Shown in pieces: positions 23,652-34,447 of a DNA stretch of 64,000 nt. This stretch comes from Gymnothorax reevesii (taxonomy: Eukaryota > Chordata > Actinopteri > Anguilliformes > Muraenidae): NCBI GenBank assembly GCA_029721435.1, contig CM056574.1:75497501-75561500 (forward strand), written 5' to 3'. The position numbers were made by a program, and so were the translations under genes. The notes under the pieces were generated by a model. It made no database searches. It was not told where the DNA came from and saw only the letters and a program-made list of their open reading frames with translations. Position 1 is the first letter of the stretch, and every line of letters begins with the position of its first letter.

Positions 23652-23831
23652 TTATTCATTCATTTATTTATTTATTCATTCATTTATCTAGTCTATCTAT
23701 CTGGTCAGAGCTGGCGTGAGGTTTTTGCGGACCGTTCGCTCACGTTCAGATTGATAAATGCGGATTGTTGCTGGAGATTTGGCGTACACCCATTTTTTTG
23801 GTGTACGCAAGTTTGATAAATGAAAGCCACT

Positions 23832-24776
23832 GTCCTTTAGTGAGAGAAAATGAATATAGACATTTTTTTTTTTTTTAAACATGCCGACAGGATCAGTCAG
23901 GAGGATCTAATTAATGAATAATTAACGCTGTTTCCTTACGCACCCGTAAGGTCACAAAAAATTATTTCAGACGCTAAAAGTTTTATTCCCTTTCCCCAGT
24001 AAAGTTTTGGTAAAATTTTGGTAAAAGCATTGTGCTGTACTACCGGTTGATCCATTTCCCCATCTCAGCACAGTAATGGCTCATAATGTTTTCCCAAATA
24101 AATTTTATAACATACACAAAACACTGGCAGCTACGCCAAAAATAAAAAAAAATCACTTCGTACAGCACCTTACTAAAATCAATTACCATTTCATGATCAT
24201 TTAACTGCCTTTTTCACCTGCTCAGAAAGTTCATCTTTGCCCCTGGACCCAATCCCAGCAATATAGATTTTCCTCCTTCATCCATGGGTATCATGCGTAA
24301 TTGCTGGTGTTAAAATGCCTCTCAAAAGCCGGTGAAGGTGAAGGTTTTCCCATGCTGATCAACTCCAACTTCTCATTGAATAGTAATCTGGAAAACGTGC
24401 TTAATAAACTCAAAACGATATTCACAGCTATCACAAACCAACAACTCAGGCTAGCTCGCTAGGTTGTTTACCGCAGATTTAAAAAAAAATTTTTTTTATT
24501 TCGCTAGCTTGTGATTCGCGTGGAGGACAGCGGGCAGAACCTCTCATAACATTAGTGATAACAAAGCCCTCCCATTCATAGGGGAAGAATGACTGGACAA
24601 TTTTACTGTCATTTGAAATTTCTATTGTTCTGAGCCAAGCCCTCTGTGCAAGCACAGTGGACCCGCAGCATTTCCTTCCCAGAAACTGCAGAAGGAGACA
24701 ATTAAAAGTATTTAGGCGTAAGAGAAATGGCTTACTTCAACCATGCATTAAAACGAGCAAGAACTACTAGCAAACG
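23832..24776. other. No gene recognised
   Basis: AT-rich sequence between the Harbinger-like element and the left family A repeat. No coding or terminal-repeat structure identified apart from a small A/T palindrome at about 24480-24500. Confidence 0.35.
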
Positions 24777-25844
24777 GTATAGACCCATTTACAGCCAACT
24801 TCATCAAAAAGATGTGTGCGCGTCTTTGCAATGGAAGTAGCGGTCTCCCCAATTCAGTTTGACGAGTTATGAATTTGCAAACATTGAATTAGATAATTTA
24901 CCAGCGCCGAAATTTTTGGTTGTTGCGTGTACGCTGTCAGAATTGATATTTCATTGGTGGACTCAAGTCTTACAGGATTCCGAGAGGATCACATCCGTAT
25001 AACGCCCACTAGCCGCGAAGTATCAAGTCAAACTCAGAACGTTGCCTTGATGCTTTTAAATGCCCACAGAAAGAGTCAGCCGCATCAACATTGAGAGCTG
25101 TCAACAGGTTACTGCGCACTATGTGTTACAAATAGGCATAATTTTCTTCCTAAATTTAGCTGTCTCGTAAATTAAGTGAATGATTCACTTTACTTCACCC
25201 AGCAGTAAATTAATTCAATTCAATTCAATTTATTTTGTATAGCGCTTTTCACAGAGACTGTCACAAAGACGCTTTACAGTGAGAGTTTAAAGAAATAAAA
25301 AGGCAGTGCCCAGCCTATTCCCCACTACAGCAAATGAGGCAAAAAACTCCCAGTAGGGAGAAAAATCCTCCAACAGTGGTGAGAAAAAACTCCCCAGTGG
25401 GAAGAAATCTCAGGAGGAACCCGGCCATAGAGGGGGAGCCCATCCTCCGCGGGCTTGCATTTAAGTCCATCTAAACAGTGGCAACGGTAGCTTCAGAAAG
25501 TGCCAAGTCGAGGATGGTGCAGGACTGGACCAGGGCCGGACCGGATCGGACCAGGACAGCAGGACAGCAGCAGCCAGCGCTCATGGTAAGGGACAGGGCT
25601 CATACGGTCCAGGACTCAGGGAAGTGGAGGGAAAGATCCTCGGAAAGAGACACAGAAGAGAGGCATGTGAGGCACTGGATAACTACTGCATGATAATAAA
25701 AGTACCGTCCTCTGTCATGTGCAAGTGAGAAGTTATAAGCAGACTGGTCAGGAAACAGTCAACACCTCTCCATCCACTTCCTGCAGCACAGAGGCCCAAC
25801 ACTTATTCCAGGCTGTTAGATCACTTTTCATTTTCTAAACAATA

Positions 25845-26365
25845 GTACCATATGGACCTCCCCGGTGACTAAGGCTGTAGCAAGCCCCACCGGTGCCGTG
25901 TAAGTGCAATCTCAGTGCCACCGGTTCCACATGGATTTAAGCAATTTTAACGACCAAAAGCTTGTCTCCTTCATCCACTTATTGCAGCACAGAGGCCCTG
26001 AAATTCCATCCGACCAAGGCTGCTTAATTTTTCAATCAGATACCACCAACACCATGTGGACCTACCCAGTGACTAAGGCCGTAGCAAGCCCCACTGGTGC
26101 CGTGTAAGTGCTATCTCAGTGCCACCGGTTCCACATGGATTTGCGTAACACTACACCAGTGCCATATGGACCTCCCCGGTGACTAAGGCTGTAACAAGCC
26201 CCACTGGCACCGTTAATGCATGCTCAGTGCCACCGGTTCCACATGGATTTGCTTAACAGTACACCAGTACCATATGGACCTCCCCAGTGACTAAGGCTGT
26301 AGCAAGCCCCACTGGCACTGTTAATGCATGCTCAGTACCACCGGTTCCACATGGATTTACATAAC
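25845..26365. repeat. Tandem repeat (~105-110 bp unit) in the 3' UTR of the L2 LINE
   Basis: Four related units each run from ACCATATGGACCTCCCCGG through TGACTAAGGCTGTAGCAAGC and CCCACYGG to CTCAGTGCCACCGGTTCCAC then ATGGATTT. Units begin near 25850, 26050, 26160 and 26270. The first is separated from the second by ~90 bases of other sequence, and the last three are in tandem at about 110 bp. Confidence 0.85.
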
Positions 26366-26446
26366 ACTGGCTTCCAATATCGTGAACATATCATAAATCA
26401 AGGTTGTAGTTAGTCCCACCAGAGCCAACACATAACTAATCATAAA

Positions 26447-29446
26447 CTAATCATAGGCTTGACTAAAAAGATAAGTTTTCAGCCTACTCTTGAAGATAGA
26501 GAGTGTGTCTGAAGCCTGAATTTGTCTTGGGAGATTGTTCCATAAAATTGGTGCCTTGTAAGAGAATGCTCTGCCTCCAAGTGTAATTCTAGATATATTT
26601 GGAATTTTCAAGTAGTCAGCACCTTGTGAACGAAGTAATCTTGGTGGGGAGTAAGGAATAAGAAGACTGCAAAGATATTCCGGGGCCAAGTCATTTAAAG
26701 CTTTGTAAGTTAGTAATAATATTTTGTACTCGATTCTAAATTTTACAGGCAGCCAATGAAGATTTTTGAGCACCGGGCTAATGTGATCATATTTCCTAGT
26801 CCTAGTCAGAACCCTAGCTGCAGCATTCTGCACTAATTGAAGACGTTTCAGGGCTGAGCTAGTGCAACCAGACAGTAAGACATTGCAATAGTCCAGCCGA
26901 GAAGACACAAATGCGTGAACCAATTTTTCAGCGTCTTGAAGAGACAACATCTTTCTAAGTTTAGATATGTTTCGAAGATGGAAAAAAGCCACTCGGATGA
27001 TATTGTTGATGTGAGCCTGGAAAGAGAGTTCTGAATCAAGAGTCACCCCAAGGTTTTTAACGACAGCTCTGGCAGAAACAGAGAGACCATCTAAGTTAAG
27101 AGAAAACTTAATGAATGAGTCCCTAAGAGATTTGGGACCCAGTACCAATATTTCAGTCTTATCTGGGTTTAGTGAAAGAAAATTTTGCGTCATCCAAGCT
27201 TTCACAGCTTTAAGACACATCTCTAATCTAGTAACCGGATCATTTTCACCCGGTTTAAAGGATATATAGAGCTGCGTGTCGTCTGCATAACAATGGTATT
27301 TAACATCAAGTCTACTTATGATATTTCCAAGAGGAAGCATGTATAGAGAAAAAAGCAAAGGGCCCAGAACAGATCCTTGAGGTATTCCAAAGTTAACCTT
27401 GGAATACTCTGAACACTTGTTATTTACCCGGACAAACTGAGATCTATCAGACAAATAAGACTTAAACCACGAAAGGGCAAGTCCAGAAATACCAACTAAT
27501 TTTTCCAACCTACGAAGAAGAATATGGTGGTCTACAGTGTCAAAGGCGGCACTTAAATCGAGAAGGACGAGAACAGAGATGCGGCCACTGTCCATAGAGA
27601 GAAGCAGATCATTTACTACAACAGTGAAAGCTGTTTCAGTGCTGTGATGCTTTCTATAGGCAGACTGAAAACTGTCAAATACCTCATTAGTTTGCAGGAA
27701 AGAAGAGAGCTGTTGGGCGACACATTTTTCAAGGATCTTCGATAAAAATGTGAGGTTTCAGATTGGCCTATAATTGGCTAGGACTGTGGGATCCAAATCT
27801 GGTTTTTTAAGCAGCGGCTTGATTTCTGCCATCTTAAATGAAGTGGGAACAATACCGGAAATCAGAGAAGAATTAATTATGTGAAGAACTGGGCCGCCAA
27901 GAATGGGCAGGAGTTCTTTCATTAGCTTTGTGGGAATGGGATCCAAAATGCAAGTAGATGATTTGGAAGTAACAACTAATTTGGCTAGTTCACTCAGGGA
28001 TATAGGAGAAAGGGATTCAAACTGGTTTGTGTGTAATGTGGAAGACTCCATATCATAAGAAACGCCAAAGCAAACTGGTAAGGAAGCAGTGATCTTCTCT
28101 CTAATTCTAATAATTTTGCCATTAAAGAAATTTAAAAAATCATCACTGCTGCAAGAAACTGGAATTTGAGGGTTACTTGCAGCATGACTGTTAGTTAACT
28201 TAGCCACGGTTTTGAACAGAAATCAAGAATTATTTTTATTTTCCTGCATTAGATTTGAAAAGTAACAGGACCTTGCATAAGAGAGAGCATGGTTATATGC
28301 AACAAGGCTCTCTTTCCAAGCACCATGGAATACCTGGAGTTTAGTTGAGCGCCATTTGCGTTCTTGTTGACGAGATTTTTGCTTTCGTGTCCTTGTCTGG
28401 TCAGTGTACCATGGGGCTGGCCTCTTCTTCTGAGTAATCTTTTTATATTTTAGTGGCGCGACTACACTAAGGGTACAACAGAGAGCATCAGCAAACTTTT
28501 CTGTGGTATCGTCAATAGAGGAGGCACTGACTGGATGCTCAAAATAAGATGGGAAAACCTCAGTGAATTTTGTAGAAGTTGTTGCAGTAAAAGTACGACC
28601 AGTGTACATCCTAGTTTCTAACAATGCAGGGTGGGGCAATTGTAAGCAGAATGTGATAAGAAAATGGTCAGACAAACTGGGATTATGTGAATGAATCCTG
28701 ACCTGCCCAATGTTAATGCCAAAGCTTAAGATCAGGTCTAAAGTATGACCATGAAAATGAGTTGGGCCAGCAACACTCTGAGCGAAGCTGACTGACTCCA
28801 AAATGTTAGTGAATGCGGATGTTCGAGAATCATCTGCCCTCTCAAAGTGCAGGTTAAAGTCGCCCAATATAACTATTCTATCATAGCTTAAAACTAAGTC
28901 TGAAAGGAATTCTGAAAAATCTTGAATAAAGGCAGAGTAAAGGCCAGGGGGCCTGTAGACTGTCACCAGAGCTAAAGGCTGATCAGGGGCAGGGCCGGCA
29001 CCAGTATCCAGCACTGAAAAATTCATCGCTAAAACCTCAAATGTATCAAATTTATACTGTAGTTTTGGCACCGAGTGAATGGAGTCACTATAAATAGCGG
29101 CAACACCCCCACCTCTCCGGCCCAGGCGGGGGTTTTGAGTGTATATAAAACCAGGTGGAGATGCTTCATTCAAAGATAAGTTTTCATCTGGTCTCAGCCA
29201 TGTTTCTGTGAGACACAGTATATCAAGATAACAATCAGAGATTAATTCGTTCACAAGAGCTGCTTTAGAGTTCAAGGATCTAATATTTAATAGACCAATT
29301 TTGAGAGAATATTTATTTATTGGTAGATTGATGCAGTTGGTGTTAATGCAAATCAGGTTTTTGTGATGTACTCCGCGATTCTTCTTTCTTAATTTAATTG
29401 GAATTCGAGGAATTAAAACAATCTCTACAGGGTTTGACCTAATCAA
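26447..29446 (-). pseudogene. L2 LINE ORF2: endonuclease and reverse transcriptase, two in-frame TGA stops
   Basis: One frame of 1,000 codons (stop included) with only two internal TGA codons (28223-28225 and 27758-27760). The N-terminal part is an apurinic-type endonuclease with GLLNIRSLNSKA, CLTETWLRP, VILGDFNLHF and LSDHFLI. The reverse transcriptase follows with LANYRPI, LLDLSAAFDTVDHHIL, GIPQGSVLGPLLFSLY and the catalytic YADD at about 27278-27289. The C-terminal part includes LHWLPVKFRIEYK and ends FSQAYD. The protein would nick target DNA and copy its own RNA there. The second stop falls where relatives usually have S (PISNLPFL-like block), so it is a point change rather than an indel. 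Not translatable as one protein now. Confidence 0.92.
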
Positions 29447-29494
29447 CGGTTTATCAAAGCTGAATGTCAGGAATTTAGATTTAGCTGTCGGCAG

Positions 29495-30343
29495 TCAACT
29501 ACAATAATTTAAGTCGTAGGCCAGATTTCTCGACAGAAGTGCAGTGCCCTCTCGAGATGGGTGAACACCGTCCCTCCTCAAAAGACCAGGTCTTCGCCGG
29601 AAAGCTCGCCAATTGTCCAAGAAACCTACGTTATTATCTGCGCACCACTCAGACAACCAGCGATTGAGCGAGTCCAATCTACTGTACATTTCATCACTAC
29701 ATCGGATCGGGTACGGACCAGAGAAAGTCACTGACCGTGACATCTTTAGAGCTTGGGCGCAGGCCGACTTAAAACTGCTCTTTGTGATCTCTGATTGTCG
29801 TAATCGAATATCATTCGTACCGGCGTGGATAATAATTTTGGAGAACTTGCGTTTACCCTGATCGAGTAATTTCAGATTCGCCTCGATATCAGTCACACGA
29901 GCGCCAGGAATACAGCTCACTGTGGCCCCCTGTTTAAACACCCTTACATCTCTAACAATGGAATCCCTGATAATTAGAGACTTTTCTGGTACTCGTTCGC
30001 CTGGCTCTAATTCTTCAAGGGGAGCAAATGAATTAAACAGTTTAACGGGAGAGGGACTGGGTGGCTGCTCAAGTTTCTTTCCCCTACGTTTACCTCGAAC
30101 TGTTACAAACACATCACGCTGTGAAGAAGCTGCTGCAGCAGGTAATGAACGGGAAACAGAAAGAGAACTGACATTAACACTCGTTTCAGGCTGGACCAAG
30201 AAAGAATCAATGAACTCCTCATTCGACCTAATGTTCTGCAGCGTTTCTACGCGAGCTTCCAGCTGTAAAAGCTTTTCAGCTAAGCTAGCATATGAGACAC
30301 ATTTCTTGCAAATGAAAGAGCCACTAAGCGCAGAGGAGTCCAT
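29495..30343 (-). CDS. L2 LINE ORF1: coiled-coil plus SGNH esterase-like protein
   Basis: Intact 282-residue frame. Residues ~12-36 have a CxxC pair followed by a heptad-like LAEKLLQLEARVETLQ coiled coil. Residues ~121-280 are an SGNH-type hydrolase domain of the kind found in ORF1p of CR1/L2 elements. Visible blocks are IIRDSIVRDV (125-132), IIHAGTND (171-178) and DGVHPS (258-263). The catalytic serine (128), asparagine (177) and D-x-x-H (258-261) are kept. The usual GDS is RDS here (arginine 126, codon AGG), one transition away from GGG. ORF1p is thought to act as an RNA-binding chaperone in retrotransposition. It ends 48 bases before ORF2. Confidence 0.88.
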   Translation of the reverse strand: MDSSALSGSFICKKCVSYASLAEKLLQLEARVETLQNIRSNEEFIDSFLVQPETSVNVSSLSVSRSLPAAAASSQRDVFVTVRGKRRGKKLEQPPSPSPVKLFNSFAPLEELEPGERVPEKSLIIRDSIVRDVRVFKQGATVSCIPGARVTDIEANLKLLDQGKRKFSKIIIHAGTNDIRLRQSEITKSSFKSACAQALKMSRSVTFSGPYPIRCSDEMYSRLDSLNRWLSEWCADNNVGFLDNWRAFRRRPGLLRRDGVHPSREGTALLSRNLAYDLNYCS

Positions 30344-30966
30344 AACAAAACATATTACATTCAGAGCACAAGACAGGAAAAGAGGTCGGCGAACAAGGGA
30401 AAGCCATCATGGTTTTTAACTTACGTTTGTAGGATGCCGCGTAGCACAAGTCCAAGGTTCACCTCACGGGCGTCTTGCAGAAGTACAGGCCGTCAAAAGC
30501 GACTGTATTCCGTTAAAGGCAGAAAATTCTCAGGCTACCTAGCTAACTTAGCAGTGTTAAATTCTTACCAGTATACCTTGAGTTAGGTTCTGTCTAACTG
30601 TAGATCGCTTGATAACTTAAATGCGCACAAAATAACAGATTTCCTCTCAAAACTGCGACTTAGTTAAGAAGCAGGTATGTCGGTTTTGACAACTTCATGT
30701 GAGGTTTCCGTGTGTGCCCCCAACCATGACAAGGCGAAATAGTTAAATAGCTAACCGAAAAGACAAATTTAGTTGACGCTCAAGAAATTGAGCAATGGCG
30801 AAAAGTATAGTGGCTTTGCGCCATTAAAATTAATGTAACCAATTTTTTTGACGCGCGTATCATGGTTTCAGACTTAAAATGAAATATGTGAGAATAATGG
30901 TAAACCGAAGCAGATTTCATGTTTGCATGACAACTACGCAGTCAAGCTCGCTAGCTAGCAAGCCAA

Positions 30967-32130
30967 CTCATGCTTATATCCGCAGATAACGTAGTCATAA
31001 GTTAATTGAAACCACTTAAATGCGAAATGTTTGAAGTTTGACGTTTTCTGGTTATTTTATTCATTCAGAATTAATGTGTACTTTGTTTTCATTTTTATTC
31101 CACTTTTTTGTCTGAATAAAAGTTCATGGCTGTAGCGAGAAAGGTGAAGAAAGCGGACAAAACAACATAAAGGCTTGCCCGCACCGATTCGTGCTTAAGT
31201 GGATCTCTTCCCGATATTTAATGCAATTAATCTATTACTAAACCATATTAACCAGACAAGCGAAGTGCATGCTGTATAATTCAAGATTTAAGCTTCATTA
31301 AGAGAAAAAATGTGGCTCAATTCAGAAAAGACACTTACAGCATTTAGAATGACATTGTATTTCAGTTTATTTTCATGATTTGGGTAGAGAAAATGAGCAG
31401 CAAACATAAAAAATCTTCATGAGATTTCACCATTGAAATTGCAAAAAAAAAAATTCTGAGGATTGAAAAAACAGCTGGGGCTTAACTTTACATTTCTGGT
31501 ATCATAAACTCCTTGAGCACAAGTAGAATTCATCTTCAACATTACATTCTAGATTACCTACATGCTATTAGCCAAATTATGCAGCTACCCAAGTGTCTCC
31601 CCAAAGTCTCAAAATGATGTGCTGTCAAATCATTAAAAAATCATGTATTTAACGCAAATAAAGTCACCAGTAACCTCTCCAAACACAAAACATGCCTTTT
31701 CTCCATGATAAAGTTCAGAGTTTTGGCCATTTTTCTTCAAAGCCAGCACAAACACGCATTAAATAAACTGCTTATTAAATGGTCAGAACATTCACCCTGT
31801 AATGGAAGCTGCCAGTCCCCTCTTCTAATCTCACAAACCCATTTCAACACATATAAGGAACAAGTACACCTCACTAACTCAGTAATATCTGAATTTTGAA
31901 ATATACCTTATTTTAACAGAACAGACACTCCACTTTCAGGGAATAGCAAATCCATTGCCTCTCCCGATTCAAAAGAAACGTGCAATGAACGTACCAGGGG
32001 GTCCACCCAAATGCACGGGCAGTTCGCGTTTTAAACAGGAAAAAAAACTCGACATTCGACTTTGAGTACGTATACATTCCATAACATAAAAAAAATGAAA
32101 ATAAAAAAACAAAAGTAGCAGCCTGACCTT
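30967..32130. other. No gene recognised
   Basis: AT-rich DNA between the left family A copy and the first family B copy. Only short open frames, no terminal repeats identified. Confidence 0.4.
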
Positions 32131-33077
32131 TTTCATGAATCCCTCCTCCAGAGAACGATGTATCCAGTAGCAGGAACCCTCCGGTCCCGTTTCATTCGAA
32201 ATAATTCCAATTGACCATATCCTTATCTCATTTAAATCCTGTAAATGTAACTGAACACTTCAAGGCCAGTTTTGCGAACGTGTTTTCTATTTATCGCGTC
32301 TATTTTAGCCGCGTAATGTGCACAACGTAGACAGGATACAACCGAGCCTGCTGATATGCATAGGTTTGTATGCTCTGTGTTTGTCCAATCAATGTGTTTC
32401 ACTTACTCTCCAATGTTTAAACACTCGGGAATTGGATAAGAAATGAGCCAATCAATACATTGTTACCAGGGGAACTTCACGAGGGCATGAAGTGTAACTC
32501 TACAATTACGCAGAAGAGCTTGAGTGTATGACTGAGTGATTGGCTATCAACGCCAGTACTTGGGTGGAAATAAGGAAGCGCTGGATTTATCAATGAAGGA
32601 ATCTACGCGTAAATCCACGGTAGGGAACTACAAATTTTTTTGTATGTGACAACTGTAATTGACAGTACAATGTGAGAGAATCAATACCATGTCGATTTTT
32701 TTGCCTCAGAAAACTGATTTTTCTGAACCACTAATTGAAATGCTTTTGGGTCACTGTGGCTAAACTGGTTGAAACAGAGGATAACGATTTTTTCTGTGTC
32801 AAGATATCATTTTTTTAAACTGCTGGATCGATACTATGGGCAAGGATACTAACCAGTTTGCACATCAGGCTTAGCTGAGGAGTTTAATTCATGCAACTCT
32901 TGAAAAACAGGGCGTGGAGTGAACTTCCCCATATTCAGAACCGCATTCGAGGTCTGCTTGCTTGTGAACATTCAATAACTGATCCGGGGGTGCCATCTAG
33001 TATTCGAGTACAGTAACAGCGTGCTTAAATTTGCAGGTCTATAGACGCAGGCGTCTACATCTGCAGAAAGGGGTTAA
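32131..33077 (+). repeat. Family B interspersed repeat, first copy (947 bp)
   Basis: A continuous match, in the same orientation, to 41437-43974 once the inserted element there is left out (946 bp). Shared blocks include GAATCCCTCCTCCAGAGA near the start, CCCGTTTCAT, TTTAAATCC..GT, GTGTAACTGAACACTTCA, TTTGTCCAATCA, GCACATCAGGCTTAGCTG, GAGTTTAATTCATGCAACTC, TGCCATCTAGT and the end CATCTGC..AAAGG.GTTAA. No coding sequence, long inverted repeat or target duplication was seen, so the class is unknown. This copy holds the empty site of the 42143-43732 element, at about 32834. Confidence 0.85.
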
Positions 33078-33675
33078 ATACCACGACGGATTTGGAGTTT
33101 TGTGTCTCGAAATTAGAGGTCCTTCCTAGTCAAACACAAGGGCATAAAACCGCCGTGTATGCAGAGATGACAAAACGTCTTAGGCGTGAGTTTCTCCTCT
33201 TAGTGGCATTCACGTTTCTGTGCCATTGTCAGCAATTATTCAATCAAAGCGCACTGAAGAAATTCACTCGCGGAATTTACATTACATTACATTATATTAC
33301 AGGTACTTAGCAGACGCTCTTATCCAGAGCGACGTACAAAAGTGCATAAGAACAGTACAAAAGTGCAGACCTCCTAGGAGACAAGTAAAAGTGCTAACAG
33401 TAAGTGACAGAACACGTTCCATTGTTACAGATCTAGACTATTAACAAAAAGGCAAGGTCAAAGGCAAGTGAACAAAATGGCAACAAGGTTAAGTGCAGAG
33501 GCAAGTGCAACAAAGAGCAATAAAATAAGTGCAATAGGTGAAGTGCAACAAAGGGGCAGGAAAATCAAGTAAACTGACAAGAGTGCAACAAAATGAAGGG
33601 AAACCAAATCAAGTGATACAGTCAGGAAGTAAACAGAATAAAGTGCAACAAATCAAAAGGATGTAGGGACAGGAA

Positions 33676-34447
33676 TCAAGGCAGTGGAGTAGGGGAGAGG
33701 TGGAGCCTGAAGAGGTGGGTTTTCAGGCGGCGCTTGAAGATGCTCAAGGATTCTGCTGTTCTGACCTCGATTGGTAGATCATTCCACCAACGAGGTGCCA
33801 GGACAGACAGCAGCCTTGAGCGGGAAGGGGAGGAGCGGAGAGGGGGAGGAGCCAGGCGACCAGAAGTAGCAGAGCGGAGTGCTCTGGCAGAGGTGTAGGA
33901 TCTGAACAGTCTCTGGATGTAGGCTGGAGCAGTCTTGTTGACTCCCTGATAGGCTAGCACCAAAGTCTTGAATTTGATGCGAGCAACAACAGGGAGCCAG
34001 TGGAGCTTTGTGAGCAGGGGGGTGACGTGGGAGTGTCTTGGGAGGTTGTGGACCAGACGAGCTGCAGCGTTCTGGATGAGCTGCAGGGGTCTGATGGCAG
34101 ATGCTGGGAGGCCGGCGAGGAGGGCGTTGCAGTAGTCCAGGCGGGAGAGGATCAGCGCTTGGACTAGGAGCTGCGTTAAGTAGCTGGTGAGGAAGGGCCG
34201 GATTCTACGGATGTTGAAGAGGAAAAACCTGCAGGTCCGGGTCACTGCAGCGATGTTCACAGCAGAGGAGAGCCTGTCGTCAAACAGGACCCCAAGGTTC
34301 TTCACACTCCGCGAGGGGGAGATGGTGGTATCCCCCAGAGTGATGGTCAGATCCAGGAGAGGGGAGGATGGAGCAGGGATGTAGATCATCTCCGTCTTCG
34401 TTGGGTTGAGCTTCAGGTGATGGTTGTCCATCCAGCTCCGGATGTCT
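33676..34447 (-). pseudogene. L2 LINE ORF2, C-terminal part (3' of the LTR insertion)
   Basis: The open frame continues the reverse transcriptase of the 36089-38244 part. It starts just inside the target duplication and has WMDNHHLKLNPTKTEMIY, SVKNLGVLFDDRLS, LDYCNALLAGLP, LIQNAAARLV and LHWLPVVARIKFKTL, ending LHLSPTPLP before the stop at 33676. These are the thumb and C-terminal blocks of L2 ORF2. The frame is the same as that of the upstream part when the LTR and one target copy are discounted. No stops were seen inside. Confidence 0.9.

Larger units (their letters stand above)
18361..23828. mobile_element. Probable Harbinger-like element, filled with nested insertions
   Basis: The left end GGCCCTCATTTATCAAACTT and the complement of the right end GGCTTTCATTTATCAAACTT are inverted repeats with two differences over 20 bp. 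They are flanked by the 3-bp duplication ACT (18358-18360 and 23829-23831). Sub-terminal TTGATAAAT motifs occur near both ends. ATTTATCAAA termini with 3-bp duplications fit PIF/Harbinger. At 18575-18625 a short plus-strand stretch reads MDSQKTAKKKEL, then shifts frame to TEEEI, like the start of a Myb-like Harbinger accessory protein. Between the ends lie a Tc1, a hAT and three small MITE-like repeats. Pairing these two ends as one element is inference. Confidence 0.5.
25208..30530 (-). mobile_element. L2-clade LINE, near full length, ~5.3 kb
   Basis: A non-LTR retrotransposon on the minus strand with both ORFs. ORF1 is 29495-30343 and ORF2 is 26447-29446, separated by 48 bases. The 3' end on the left reads AATTCAATTCAATTCAATTT and then TATTTTGTATAGCGCTTTTC, which is the short-tandem-repeat tail and terminal core typical of fish L2/Maui elements. 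The 5' end is placed by comparison with the uninterrupted family A copy near 39.54 kb. The 3' untranslated part (25208-26446) includes a tandem repeat. Only two in-frame stops in ORF2 were seen, so the insertion is comparatively young. Confidence 0.9.
24779..30966 (+). repeat. Family A interspersed repeat, left copy, split by an L2 LINE
   Basis: The two parts 24779-25207 and about 30531-30966 match, in inverted orientation, one continuous repeat at 39067-40156. The outer end reads TATAGACCCATTTACAGCC. Shared blocks include GATGTGTGCGC, CGAGTTATGAAT, AGGATCACATCCGTATAACG, GATTCACTTTACTTCACCC and, beyond the LINE, GTGTTAAATTCTTACCAG, TCGCCTTGTCATGG (as complement) and GCTAGCTAGCAAGCCAAC. The region 25208-30530 missing from the other copy is exactly the L2 LINE, so the LINE inserted into this copy. 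No transposase is present. Confidence 0.8.

Noticed and set aside
27758..28225. Reading the two in-frame TGA codons of the L2 ORF2 as selenocysteine
   Set aside because: LINE reverse transcriptases are not known selenoproteins, and point mutation of a retroelement copy is the simpler explanation.
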